The translations under genes were made by a program, and so were the position numbers. 50,253 bases of DNA from a virus: IMG/VR virus record IMGVR_UViG_3300022209_000002, positions 1 through 50,253 of that record; one strand, given 5' to 3'. Positions 1 to 8,473 of this stretch are shown here, in pieces (position 1 is the first letter of the stretch; each line of letters opens with the position of its first letter). The notes under the pieces were generated by a model. That model ran no database searches. It was not told where the DNA came from and saw nothing but the letters and a program-made list of their open reading frames with translations.

Positions 1-135
1 ACCGGCGCTCACCTGCAATTCCTGGAGGGGGAGCGGATCGTCGCTGACCCCGCCGCTGACGGCCAGAGCATCCGAGCCAACGGCACGATCAAGGGAGCGC
101 AGGTCACGGACATGGATGAGGATGCCGGGTCGATC
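1..135. repeat. Terminal direct repeat, left copy (circular overlap)
   Basis: Bases 1-135 are repeated at 50119-50253 with a single T/C difference at position 9. The capsid reading frame continues without a break across the join. This is what a circular genome assembled as a linear contig looks like; the unit length is then about 50118 bp. A true short terminal redundancy of the packaged DNA is possible but less likely, because the repeat lies inside the capsid gene. Confidence 0.95.
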
Positions 136-822
136 GAGGTGACGGGCGACAATACGTTGCTCGCGGCCTGGGTGGCGGACGACTACCTCTTCGCCGGCGA
201 CGATGCAGGTGCCTCGACCCAGACGGCAGCGGGCCAAGACCGCGAGATCGCGGGATGTCTGGCGGCCGTCGACGATGGCGGGATCATCGCCACGTACAAC
301 AACATCGATCGCACCGCGTCGGGCAACCGGCTGTGGAAGTCCATCGTGATCGATGCGTCGGTCGCCCAGTGGGGCGGCCAAATGACCGAAGAGCTGCTCA
401 CGTATGCTGACGATGAAGTGACGACTAAGGGTGCCGGGAAGATCGATACCCTGGTCATGTCGCGATCGGCAGCGCGTGGCTACTGGCAGAGCCTCAAGGG
501 CGACCGGTCGTTCAACGATCCGCGGTCGTTCACTGGCGGGAAGAAGTCTCTGTCGATCTTCTTGGGCGATCGTGACTTGGCTCTCAAGGTGTCGCGGAAG
601 CTCGCTCCGGAGCTCACGTTCGGCTTGCAGTCGGACACGTTCCGTCGGCTCACGCTCGGCCAGTGGGAGTGGGACGACAAGACCGGTAGCATCTGGAACC
701 GCGTGACCGATTCGGTCGGGCGGAAGGATGCGTTCTACGCCGTGGGCAACATGTACGAACAGCTGTTCTGCATGGCGCCCCGGAAGAACGTGCGCATCGA
801 GGGTCTGACCTCGGTGTTCTAG
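1..822 (+). CDS. Major capsid protein, 3' part (begins at 49504)
   Basis: Carboxy-terminal 273 codons of the capsid gene; the frame is open from base 1 and reads on from the right end of the window. The ATG at 112 is internal and not the real start. The product forms the icosahedral head around the portal and scaffold. The gene ends at TAG and is followed by a perfect stem-loop (844-867) before the next gene, which may raise capsid expression relative to genes downstream. Confidence 0.88.
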   Translation, partial: TGAHLQFLEGERIVADPAADGQSIRANGTIKGAQVTDMDEDAGSIEVTGDNTLLAAWVADDYLFAGDDAGASTQTAAGQDREIAGCLAAVDDGGIIATYNNIDRTASGNRLWKSIVIDASVAQWGGQMTEELLTYADDEVTTKGAGKIDTLVMSRSAARGYWQSLKGDRSFNDPRSFTGGKKSLSIFLGDRDLALKVSRKLAPELTFGLQSDTFRRLTLGQWEWDDKTGSIWNRVTDSVGRKDAFYAVGNMYEQLFCMAPRKNVRIEGLTSVF

Positions 823-843
823 TAGATCGAGCCGGTGGGTTTC

Positions 844-867
844 GCTGGGGGCCTTCGGGCCCCCAGC
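844..867 (+). terminator. Perfect 10-bp stem with UUCG tetraloop after the capsid gene
   Basis: GCTGGGGGCC, loop TTCG, then GGCCCCCAGC: a 10-bp GC-rich stem closed by the very stable cUUCGg loop, 22 bases after the capsid stop codon. No T-run follows, so it is better read as an attenuator or 3'-end stabiliser of capsid mRNA than as a full intrinsic terminator. The next gene has its own ribosome site just downstream. Confidence 0.75.
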
Positions 868-893
868 ACCACATCATTCGAGTTGGAGGGACC

Positions 894-1742
894 ATGAGTA
901 TCCAGGATCGGAACGTCCACAAGGACGCCTATCTCAACCGGAAACAGCTCCCGGTAACGATCGTGACCCCGAGCGGTACCGATGAGGACGAAGTGCAGTT
1001 CATGTTCAAGCCGCGGCACAATTTCCGGCTGACGGACCTCTACGCCTATGCGGCGTCGGTTGCCACGACCCTCGCTACGGTCCGGGCGTGCATTGCGAAG
1101 GAGCTCTGCGCGATCGGGGCACCGCAGTTTGGGCAAGGGACTGCCGCCGCCACGTTCCTCATCGAAGCGTTCGCGCATCTCGATGGGGGGCTCCTGGTTG
1201 CCAAGACGGCCACGGCCGCCCAGGCGTTCACGGGCGCCGAAGTAGTGACGGCCGGCTACTGGGGTGTCTGGACCGTACAGATCGACGGAGCCCAGGCCAT
1301 CACGACGAAAGCCGCCGCTGGGGTCATGGCGTTCGCCACCGAGGAAGACGCCATCAAGAACGCCCCGGCACCGGATGCGCTCAACGGCCTGGTCGGCGTG
1401 TTGACGCTCAAGTGTATCACGACCGACTTCACGGCTGGCACAACCAACACCGACTCTGCCGTTGTCGATGAGTTCAACACGATCGATCGCGGTGGACATG
1501 CGGCGACGTTGGCGCTGTTGGCTACCGATCAGGCAGTCAACGCCACGCGGGCTACGCGGTTGAAGGTGGCTGGGATCGGCAATCTATTCGGTGAGGTCGG
1601 CGACTACATCGCGCTCACGGTCCGGTCCGCAGGTACCTCAACCATCACACTGGGTGCTGGATCGGTGGAATACCGTAAGGCCCCGGCACAAGGCGAAGGG
1701 TTCGAGCTCGGCACCGGGCTGACCGCGCCGTTCGTCCCGTAA
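894..1742 (+). CDS. Putative head decoration/virion protein
   Basis: 282 residues with a GGAGGG site at 885-890 right before the ATG. No family recognised with certainty. It is rich in Ala, Thr, Val and Gly with alternating short strands, no membrane segment, and no catalytic motif. Its place directly after the capsid gene is where head decoration, head-fibre or head-completion proteins usually lie. It is separated from the capsid gene by the stem-loop at 844-867, so its dose may be lower. The role is inferred from position only. Confidence 0.75.
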   Translation: MSIQDRNVHKDAYLNRKQLPVTIVTPSGTDEDEVQFMFKPRHNFRLTDLYAYAASVATTLATVRACIAKELCAIGAPQFGQGTAAATFLIEAFAHLDGGLLVAKTATAAQAFTGAEVVTAGYWGVWTVQIDGAQAITTKAAAGVMAFATEEDAIKNAPAPDALNGLVGVLTLKCITTDFTAGTTNTDSAVVDEFNTIDRGGHAATLALLATDQAVNATRATRLKVAGIGNLFGEVGDYIALTVRSAGTSTITLGAGSVEYRKAPAQGEGFELGTGLTAPFVP

Positions 1743-1761
1743 AGAAACGGAGGACGCAGGC

Positions 1762-2079
1762 ATGAAAAACGAGAAGCGGGAAGCGAAGTACAACCCGATG
1801 TCGCATGGCGGCCTGAACCCGACCAAGACTGCGGGAGCAGCCAAGCGATCGGGTGGCTCGATGCTCGAGTCGAGCGTATCGGGCGTGAAGCTCCCGGGCA
1901 AGGCGCCGGTCGGCGGCATGGGTGGAAAGTCACCGAGTGCCGACGCGCCAGCCGCGCAAGCGGCCCGTGCGGGACATATCGCCTCGAGCGGCCAGGCACG
2001 CGGGGGGCCACGGAGTCAGTCCAGCAAGACGAACACGCCGTCAGGTGGCACGGGCGGCGGCAAGCGTGGACGCAAGTAG
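1762..2079 (+). CDS. Small disordered basic protein in head region
   Basis: 105 residues, rich in Gly, Ser, Lys and Ala with almost no hydrophobic core; it ends in GGGKRGRK. It has a GGAGG ribosome site at about 1749-1753. It looks intrinsically disordered and could bind nucleic acid or a capsid surface. No family recognised. The next gene probably starts inside its last codons in another frame. Confidence 0.65.
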   Translation: MKNEKREAKYNPMSHGGLNPTKTAGAAKRSGGSMLESSVSGVKLPGKAPVGGMGGKSPSADAPAAQAARAGHIASSGQARGGPRSQSSKTNTPSGGTGGGKRGRK

Positions 2080-2629
2080 GCTCACGGACGTTTATCGGTT
2101 CCGTGATGCACCACCAGAGGTGGTCGCGCGGTTCCGAACCATCGACCCCCGCGCCGAGCTCGTCTATGTCGGCCGGGGGAAATGGTGGGTTGGGCTGGTC
2201 TACGCTGACATCCCGCTGATCCACCAGGGGCGGCGTGAGCTCATCGCGATCAAGGCGTCGGGTGGGGCGACCTGGCCTGCTATCCGACTATCCAGTTTGA
2301 AGGCCCAAGGGTTCCGGAAGGTCCGGTTGTGGGACATCGATCCGCGGACAGGTGAATGGGTGGAGCTCCAGCGGTTCGACCAGGATCCGCCGTGGACCCG
2401 ATTGATCGAACGGTTTCGCCTCCAGGATTGGGTGTACCGCCACTATCCTAGCTCACCCGCTGCGTGGCGGCGGTTGATGCTCAAACACGAGTTAGGTCAC
2501 ACTGACGACCGGCTCCGAGAGGCACTCAGTCGGACACTTGATCAAGTCCAGCAGTCGACGCGATCGGGAATCATTGCGAAGCTCCGAGGTCGCAAGGTGT
2601 TCGGTTGGCGTCGGAGGCTGGTGAGCTGA
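2066..2629 (+). CDS. Phage structural-region protein, unknown
   Basis: 187 residues from the GTG at 2066, which overlaps the end of the previous gene by 14 bases. The longer open frame back to 1922 lies over the disordered protein and is unlikely to be used. The middle has a compact strand-rich part (GKWWVGLVYADIP, FRKVRLWDIDPRTGEW) and the end is helical and basic (RGRKVFGWRRRL). No known family recognised. It sits among head-completion genes, so a virion or head-assembly role is plausible. Confidence 0.65.
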   Translation: MDASRLTDVYRFRDAPPEVVARFRTIDPRAELVYVGRGKWWVGLVYADIPLIHQGRRELIAIKASGGATWPAIRLSSLKAQGFRKVRLWDIDPRTGEWVELQRFDQDPPWTRLIERFRLQDWVYRHYPSSPAAWRRLMLKHELGHTDDRLREALSRTLDQVQQSTRSGIIAKLRGRKVFGWRRRLVS

Positions 2630-2642
2630 AAGGGTGAACACG

Positions 2643-3038
2643 ATGCCCCACTTTGGACCCAGGAAAGTCGGCGCGGCTCGCTTCAAGGCGAGCGCGCTCC
2701 ACGAGTCGAAGACGAAGAAGTTCGGCCCACGCAAGTTCGGTGTCCGCAAGGCCGCCGAGATGCAAGCGGCGCTCGATGCGGCCGAAGCGGAGGCTGTCGC
2801 GGCCGCCCAGATCCCGGTCAATGGGAACGGCGAACCCGCCACGACCAGCCTAGCACAGCTACGAGAAGCGCTGAGCGACAACCCGGCCGTGGCCGATGAG
2901 TTGTACGCGCTCGAGCTGGCCCGTGCTGGTGGTGCCCGCAAGGGCGCGGTCAAAATGTTTCTGTCGACCGAGCTTGCGCGGCCGGGTGGCGCGCGACCGG
3001 ACCGACAAGAGGAGCTCGAGGCGCTACTCACGGACTAG
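2643..3038 (+). CDS. Small head-region protein with FGPRK repeats
   Basis: 131 residues from the ATG at 2643, with an AAAGGG ribosome site 7 bases upstream; a GTG at 2634 is the alternative. The start carries two copies of an FGPRK motif (HFGPRKVG, KFGPRKFG) separated by a basic linker, then an Ala/Glu-rich helix and a charged tail. The repeated basic motif suggests binding to DNA or to a repeating protein surface. No family recognised. Confidence 0.65.
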   Translation: MPHFGPRKVGAARFKASALHESKTKKFGPRKFGVRKAAEMQAALDAAEAEAVAAAQIPVNGNGEPATTSLAQLREALSDNPAVADELYALELARAGGARKGAVKMFLSTELARPGGARPDRQEELEALLTD

Positions 3039-3047
3039 AGGTGCAAT

Positions 3048-3725
3048 ATGGCGGTGACAGCGGGGCAGGTCATTACCGCCGCGCGGGATCTGCACCAGGC
3101 GTTCACGGATCTACGCACGCCCGACGGTGTGTTGCTGCGACAACTGGGGCACTTCAAGCGCCGGCTGTGGGGCCGGATCACGAACATCAACAGCTCGGTG
3201 CTGGCGGTGACAGAGACCATCCCGCTCAGCACCTACGACTTTGCGACCGGCCATCCGTTTCCGGCGAACGTCTACGTGCTGCCGTCGGGTGAAGTCGAGC
3301 CATCGAACGAGCTCGATCCGAGTGAGCGATCCAAGTTCACGCTGATCGGGATGAATGTTCGGCTCTACAGTCGACCGCTGCTGTCCGGATGGTTCGTCCA
3401 GGACCAGTTGTTCCTCCAGGGATCAGCGCAAGACTGGGCCGGCTTTGTCAACGTGCATCTCGATTACGTGGCGATGCCAACGGGGCCGGTCGGGCTGGCC
3501 GACACGTTCGCACCCGCGCCCGATTCCGTCGAAGCAACGCTGGTCACGTATCTCGCGAACGTCATGGCCAAACGCGGGCACAACGATCCGACGTTGCCAG
3601 CGATCGATCGCCAGCAGTTTCAGGGCGACCACGACGCGGCGTTCGCCCAGTTCCTGATGGAGCAGGGTGAGAAGAGGAAGGCACGCCGGTTCAAGACGCT
3701 TGACGTGTTCCCCGGAGGTGGCTGA
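3048..3725 (+). CDS. Putative head-tail connector/adaptor protein
   Basis: 225 residues. A helical start is followed by a strand-rich middle (FTLIGMNVRLYSRPLLSGWF) and a charged helical end. It is translationally coupled to the next gene (TGATG). The pair lies between the head genes and the nozzle-like gene, the usual place of proteins that dock on the portal. No sequence motif proves the call; it is inferred from order and size. Confidence 0.65.
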   Translation: MAVTAGQVITAARDLHQAFTDLRTPDGVLLRQLGHFKRRLWGRITNINSSVLAVTETIPLSTYDFATGHPFPANVYVLPSGEVEPSNELDPSERSKFTLIGMNVRLYSRPLLSGWFVQDQLFLQGSAQDWAGFVNVHLDYVAMPTGPVGLADTFAPAPDSVEATLVTYLANVMAKRGHNDPTLPAIDRQQFQGDHDAAFAQFLMEQGEKRKARRFKTLDVFPGGG

Positions 3726-4390
3726 TGGCCGTGACGACGACGGGCCAGGACGTGCACAACGGGGCACTCGCGAAGAGCTCCAAGAACGAGCCGAGTAAGT
3801 TCGCTGCCCCCGAGATCATACGGCGGATCAACAAGCGGCTGAGCGGGATCTATCAGGTGGCCGCGCGCGTGAATCCGATCCTCTTCGCCGCAAAATCAGT
3901 GGTCGTCGAAACGACAGGGATGTGGGTTCGACCGGAAGTGGCCCTGTCAGTCGAGATGGCCGAAGATACGACCCCGGATCCCGTCGAGATCGTCCCGTTC
4001 GATGATCAACAGTCGGAAGCGCACCAGCTCTGCGTCTACGAGTTCGGCCAGACGTTCTATGCGATCACGACCGCTGCGGGCACGCCCACTGGCGACCTCA
4101 CCTTCTGGTACGCGCGCCGGCCGACGACCATCACCGCGCTCGCGAACACCCTGGACGCTCAGTGGCGCGAAGACTACAACGAGCTGCTCGAGCTCGAGCT
4201 CGCAATCGACTACTCGCTCAAGGACGGTCGGACGGATGAAGCCGCGGCGCTGATCGCCGATCGCAATACCTGGCTCATGTCCTTCATGCAGTTCGCCCAG
4301 CATCTCACGGGTGGGGAGCGGCGTCGCTTCGAGCGGAAGACGGTGAACATCCAGGAGCTCCTGCCCTTGCTGGCGGGTGGCGCGACCTAA
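3725..4390 (+). CDS. Putative tail adaptor (ring) protein
   Basis: 221 residues. The ATG overlaps the previous stop (TGATG) and its own stop overlaps the next start (TAATG), so three genes are coupled. It shows a mixed strand part (LTFWYARRPTTIT) followed by a helical region with acidic residues (EDYNELLELELAIDYSL). In many phages a protein of this kind forms the ring between portal and tail; the TFWYARRP pattern fits such proteins. The call is an inference from context. Confidence 0.65.
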   Translation: MAVTTTGQDVHNGALAKSSKNEPSKFAAPEIIRRINKRLSGIYQVAARVNPILFAAKSVVVETTGMWVRPEVALSVEMAEDTTPDPVEIVPFDDQQSEAHQLCVYEFGQTFYAITTAAGTPTGDLTFWYARRPTTITALANTLDAQWREDYNELLELELAIDYSLKDGRTDEAAALIADRNTWLMSFMQFAQHLTGGERRRFERKTVNIQELLPLLAGGAT

Positions 4391-6690
4391 TGGCCCCGCG
4401 TCAGCGTCTGTTTCTGCCATTCGGGAGCGGGCTCGATCGGGCCAGTGGCGTCATGGTCGCGGAACCCACGAGCTTCGAGGATCTCCGGAATGTCTTCCTC
4501 TATCGTGGCAAAGCGCAGGTGCGCAAAGGCTACGAACGTACCTCCCAGCTCGTCGACAACGTGGCCGGGATCCTTGATCAAGTGATCGAGCTCGCGCCCA
4601 TCCGGTCGGAGGGGGCCGGCATGGGCGTTGGGTACGATCAGGCGACCCGCGAGCTGCACCTGAACCTCATGTCGATCGGTGGCGAGAACCCCAGCCACCA
4701 AGCCAGCGCTCTCGCCAATGGGCAGCTGTTCACGTTGAGTCTGGCAGCGACCTTCGATCCGCCTGTGCTCGATATGGTGGACACGTACAATCGCATGTTC
4801 ATCGCCCACCAGGAACCGCTGATCGCTGCGCGGAACGCAACGCGCATCTGGAGTCCAGCGGGCAGCCCGGCTGTCCAGGATCTGACCGCGGATCTGGACG
4901 ACGACGACGTGGAGGCCCCCGTCAAGTTTCGTGGGGTCACGCGCTATCTGTCCTATCTCGTTGGCTGGGGGTACGGGACGGAAAGCGATCCGAACCGGCC
5001 CGAGGTTGTCCGAGTGTCGTTAGCGGGCGATCCGAACCTATTCGATCCGCGCCATTGGTTCAAAGCGGGGCAGCGCTCGGAGCCCGTCGTCACGTGCCGA
5101 CAGGCCGGCACGCCGCCGCGCTCCGCGAGCATCCTGGCCTTCAAAGAGACCGAGACCTATGAAATCTTCGGCTATTCGCCCGAGACCTTTGGCATCCGGC
5201 CGGCTGATCGCCAGTTTGGATGTGCTGGGCCTCGGCTGGCCGTTACCGTTGGCGATACGGTCTTCTTCTGGAGCAACCAGGGGCCACGGATGTCGCAAGG
5301 CGGCTCGTCGGTTGATCTCGCCGTCCCACTCGACATCGGTGCGCCACCGCCCGCGACGCTCGTTGATGAGAGCCCGCCGTCCCAGGCGTTCGCCCTCTAC
5401 TACGCGCTCGATCGCGTCGTCTTGTTCGTGTGGGGTCGTCGGGTGTACGCGCTCTCGATCCGGGATCCGTCGAAGCCCAAGTGGAGCTACTACGAGTTGG
5501 GTGAGAACGCCGAACCGTACTGTGGGTCAGAGTTCTACACGACGCTCGCGACCGGTGGGGGCGGCGCGGCGCCGGCCGGGTGGCCGATCATTCAGGACGG
5601 CTCGACCGTCTTGAACCCAATGTCCATCGAGCTCACGTGGTTTAACTCCGGGCATCCGTCGCCTCCCGGCGTGCCGAACGGCAACGAGCAGGTCGAAGTG
5701 TATCTCAAAGACCTGTCGGCCGGTGGCAGCTGGGCGAAGTACGGCGAGGTCATTGTCGATCTGAGTGGTGGCGGGCCCAACTACTCCCAGACCTTCGAGA
5801 TCACCGGCCTCACCGCGCTGAATCGCTACGCAGTCTCGTTGCGCTACCGTGGCGGTGGCCAGTACACGGCAGGCTTCACCGACAGCGATCCGGCGCTCTG
5901 GAACGATCCGGCCTGTCCCACCTGTCCGGATGATCCGCCCGCTTACCGGACCGGACTGCTGACCACGGCGACCCCTCCGGAAGTCGTCACACGGGCCGGC
6001 GACAATACCGGTCTGTGGTCACGAACCAGCGCGAGTACCGAGGATCTGACGATCGAGTTCGTGATCCCGCCCGGCCACGATCATTTGAGTCTGGAGGTCT
6101 ATCGAGAAGATTGGGAAGACGGGAACACCACCGTCCAGAACATCGACGGCATGGGCCCGCCCGATAGTCCTGGGGGCGATCGGCTGGTGACAGCGGAAAC
6201 GCTCAAGGCCACCCTCGCGCCCGGTGTGTCCGAGCATATCGATTTCGCGCCCGTAGGCGAGCTCTACCACAAGTTCCGTGGCCGCTTCAAAAACGCTGAG
6301 AGCACACCCGATTTCAGCGCCAAGGGAGCGTACCAGGAGTGTCACGCCGGGCCCGATCCGCCGCAATGGGGCTCGTTGATCTTGTCCTGTGGGTCCAGTT
6401 CCCGCACGTGTTCCTGGGCCAATGCGGTCACGCCGGTATCGAGTCGGGCCTGTCCACCCGATCCGCCTGTCGGTCATTTGACGCAGGTGTGGGCCAAGAA
6501 CGTGACGCTCGCTGGGTCGTGGACGCTCGTAGACACACAGCCGTCCTACATCACCAACGGCGGATTCGGTGCCCTCGGCGCCAGCCCGAGTCAGGTCGTG
6601 CGCGTGGCAGTCCGACACAAGACCAGCTGTAACGGCGTGATCGATTACAGCCGGTGGGTCAAACCCTATGAAGATTGCGTGTTGAGCTGA
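4390..6690 (+). CDS. Tail nozzle-like protein with Fn3-type domains
   Basis: 766 residues. The first 330 or so resemble phage nozzle/stabilisation proteins: an opening with a list-of-genes-like segment (FEDLRNVFLYRGKAQVRKGY) and propeller-type strands (ILAFKETETYEIFGY, VGDTVFFWSNQGPR). From about residue 410 come two or three fibronectin-III-like sandwiches, one ending near TGLTALNRYAVSLRY. Such proteins close the short tail of podoviruses, and the added Fn3 domains may reach surface sugars. It is coupled to neighbours on both sides. A beta-propeller plus Fn3 layout is inferred from pattern, not from a search. Confidence 0.7.
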   Translation: MAPRQRLFLPFGSGLDRASGVMVAEPTSFEDLRNVFLYRGKAQVRKGYERTSQLVDNVAGILDQVIELAPIRSEGAGMGVGYDQATRELHLNLMSIGGENPSHQASALANGQLFTLSLAATFDPPVLDMVDTYNRMFIAHQEPLIAARNATRIWSPAGSPAVQDLTADLDDDDVEAPVKFRGVTRYLSYLVGWGYGTESDPNRPEVVRVSLAGDPNLFDPRHWFKAGQRSEPVVTCRQAGTPPRSASILAFKETETYEIFGYSPETFGIRPADRQFGCAGPRLAVTVGDTVFFWSNQGPRMSQGGSSVDLAVPLDIGAPPPATLVDESPPSQAFALYYALDRVVLFVWGRRVYALSIRDPSKPKWSYYELGENAEPYCGSEFYTTLATGGGGAAPAGWPIIQDGSTVLNPMSIELTWFNSGHPSPPGVPNGNEQVEVYLKDLSAGGSWAKYGEVIVDLSGGGPNYSQTFEITGLTALNRYAVSLRYRGGGQYTAGFTDSDPALWNDPACPTCPDDPPAYRTGLLTTATPPEVVTRAGDNTGLWSRTSASTEDLTIEFVIPPGHDHLSLEVYREDWEDGNTTVQNIDGMGPPDSPGGDRLVTAETLKATLAPGVSEHIDFAPVGELYHKFRGRFKNAESTPDFSAKGAYQECHAGPDPPQWGSLILSCGSSSRTCSWANAVTPVSSRACPPDPPVGHLTQVWAKNVTLAGSWTLVDTQPSYITNGGFGALGASPSQVVRVAVRHKTSCNGVIDYSRWVKPYEDCVLS

Positions 6691-7859
6691 TGGCGACCAA
6701 AGCGCTCGACACGATGACCGATACGGATGGGGTGCTGATCACGGCCCATACCCCCGACAAGGGATTCGGCACGCCCTGGGTCACGGTTGGCGGCGTGTTC
6801 GACGGCATCTACAGCAACGTGCTCCGGGCGGCCCAGAACTCTTTCGCCGTGTGGGATCTCTACTGCACGGCCGACGTGGTGTTCGACAACTTCGAATATT
6901 TTGCGGACGTAACTCGGCCGAACGATGGGACGACCTCGGCCCATGCCGGGCTGAACTTCCGGCACAACGGGATCCAGAAAAGCTCCTCGACCAACGCGCT
7001 CTCGTTCGTATGGGAGCGGAACACCGGCGACCCGGACACGGTGAACTTGATTATCCGTGAGTGGCTTGGCGTCGGGATCTCGAATCAGGTTTTCCAGACC
7101 GCGTATCCGTGGGCTCGCGCGGTCGGGAAACGGATGGGCGTCCTGGTCAGCGGGCAGTCGATCACACCGTATCTCGAGGACTTGGGTGGTGGGAATCGGG
7201 TGACGTTCGCGCCGGTAACGGCCGTCAACGATTTCAACGATGCCTCGCACCAGCGGTTCGGCCTGTGGTGCCAGGTCTCGAGCGTCGACAACCAGTATTT
7301 CGACAACTTGACGGTCAAGGATTGGGCGCCGGGTGGTGGCACGCCGATCCCGACGATGTTTCTCGGCCGCCGCTATACGAGTGCCGATGTCTGGCGCTTC
7401 GGGGTTGGAGAGTCCGACGGTGCTGGTCCGGAGGGGTCGCCTGTCGGTGACACGATCACCTTCCTGGCCAAGTCGGATCGGTTTGCGCCGGCTGGAGCTG
7501 GCGGCGAGGCGATCTTCACCCAGTTCTGGATTGCTCTGACCTACGACATGACCGTGACGCTACGATTCACACCGATCGTCGACGGCATCGTGTACGACGG
7601 GACGGGCACCAATCCGGACCTGCGACAGACGCTGGCGCTGACGGGAACGCCGGGTGTCCGGAAGACAGAACGCTATGAGTTTGCGCTCTATCTGCCCTAT
7701 GATGATGGAACGGATCCGGATGCGCTGCGCACCGATCTCCGTGGTACCTGGTTCCAGTTGGTGATTGACAATATGACCGTGCTCGGCGCTGGCGACCTCA
7801 TCATCGAGCAGCCAGAAATCGAGTTTGAGATTGTCCGGGAGAGCGAGGCAGCCCAATGA
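6690..7859 (+). CDS. Concanavalin/laminin-like virion protein
   Basis: 389 residues from the ATG at 6690, which shares its A with the stop of the nozzle gene. The first 215 residues look like a lectin-type jelly-roll common in phage tails: the opening DTMTDTDGVLITAHTPD and the closing strand YFDNLTVKDW are typical. The second half is another strand-rich domain (residues about 230-385). A role in surface binding or tail capping is inferred. A short peptide closely matching its opening motif is encoded at 21671-21736 on the other strand. Confidence 0.7.
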   Translation: MATKALDTMTDTDGVLITAHTPDKGFGTPWVTVGGVFDGIYSNVLRAAQNSFAVWDLYCTADVVFDNFEYFADVTRPNDGTTSAHAGLNFRHNGIQKSSSTNALSFVWERNTGDPDTVNLIIREWLGVGISNQVFQTAYPWARAVGKRMGVLVSGQSITPYLEDLGGGNRVTFAPVTAVNDFNDASHQRFGLWCQVSSVDNQYFDNLTVKDWAPGGGTPIPTMFLGRRYTSADVWRFGVGESDGAGPEGSPVGDTITFLAKSDRFAPAGAGGEAIFTQFWIALTYDMTVTLRFTPIVDGIVYDGTGTNPDLRQTLALTGTPGVRKTERYEFALYLPYDDGTDPDALRTDLRGTWFQLVIDNMTVLGAGDLIIEQPEIEFEIVRESEAAQ

Positions 7860-8473
7860 CAGCACCAAGCATGATCCAGCAGATGATGGCGCGCGGCCGG
7901 GGCCAGAAGCCACGGACGTTTCGTGGTGCCAAAGGCGATCTCACGGGCACGGCGCTTGATGAAATCGAGCGGAGCCGCGGGCTCGGCGCGGAAGCCGAGA
8001 GTGAGTTCTTCAAGCGGGCCCTGGCGTTCGATCCCCAGCAGGGAGCAGAGGAATCGGCGCGCGGGATCGTGGCCGGCCTCACGCCGCAGCTAACGCGGAA
8101 TCTCGAGTTCGCGCGCGGCCAAGCAGCCGGCACGGGGCGCCTCGAGACCGGCTTTTTCGACGTTGATCGCGGCCGGCTATTCGAGGACTTCAACGATCGG
8201 GTGGCGTCTGCGGTGGCGGCGAACGCGCTCCAGGCCCAGGGACTCCAGCAACGCGGGATCGAGTCGATCGGCGCCTTCGGCCAGAACGTCCAGAACCGCT
8301 TCGTCAACCTGCTCGGTGGCTCGCTCGATCGTGCCCAGGCCGAAGAGAACGCGGCTAAAGGCGGTGGGCTGTTCGGCAAGCTGATCGGTGGTGCTGCTGG
8401 CCTGGTTGGTGGACCGATCGCGGGGGCGGCTGGCAACTGGCTTGCTGACAAAGCGTTCCCCGGAGGCGACTAA
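7856..8473 (+). CDS. Putative DNA-ejection protein, glycine-rich tail
   Basis: 205 residues, start overlapping the previous stop (ATGA). It is mostly helical with charged faces and ends in a Gly/Ala-rich hydrophobic stretch (FGKLIGGAAGLVGGPIAGAA), which could insert in a membrane. Small virion proteins with such ends, placed before a very large virion protein, are often ejected with the DNA (as P22 gp7/gp20/gp16 or T7 gp14). No direct family match is claimed. Confidence 0.65.
   Translation: MTAPSMIQQMMARGRGQKPRTFRGAKGDLTGTALDEIERSRGLGAEAESEFFKRALAFDPQQGAEESARGIVAGLTPQLTRNLEFARGQAAGTGRLETGFFDVDRGRLFEDFNDRVASAVAANALQAQGLQQRGIESIGAFGQNVQNRFVNLLGGSLDRAQAEENAAKGGGLFGKLIGGAAGLVGGPIAGAAGNWLADKAFPGGD

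Noticed and set aside
819-1499. Long minus-strand open frame opposite the decoration-protein gene
   Set aside because: It mirrors the codon pattern of the plus-strand gene in GC-rich DNA, has Arg/Gly-rich low-grade sequence and no ribosome site; all neighbours read on the plus strand.
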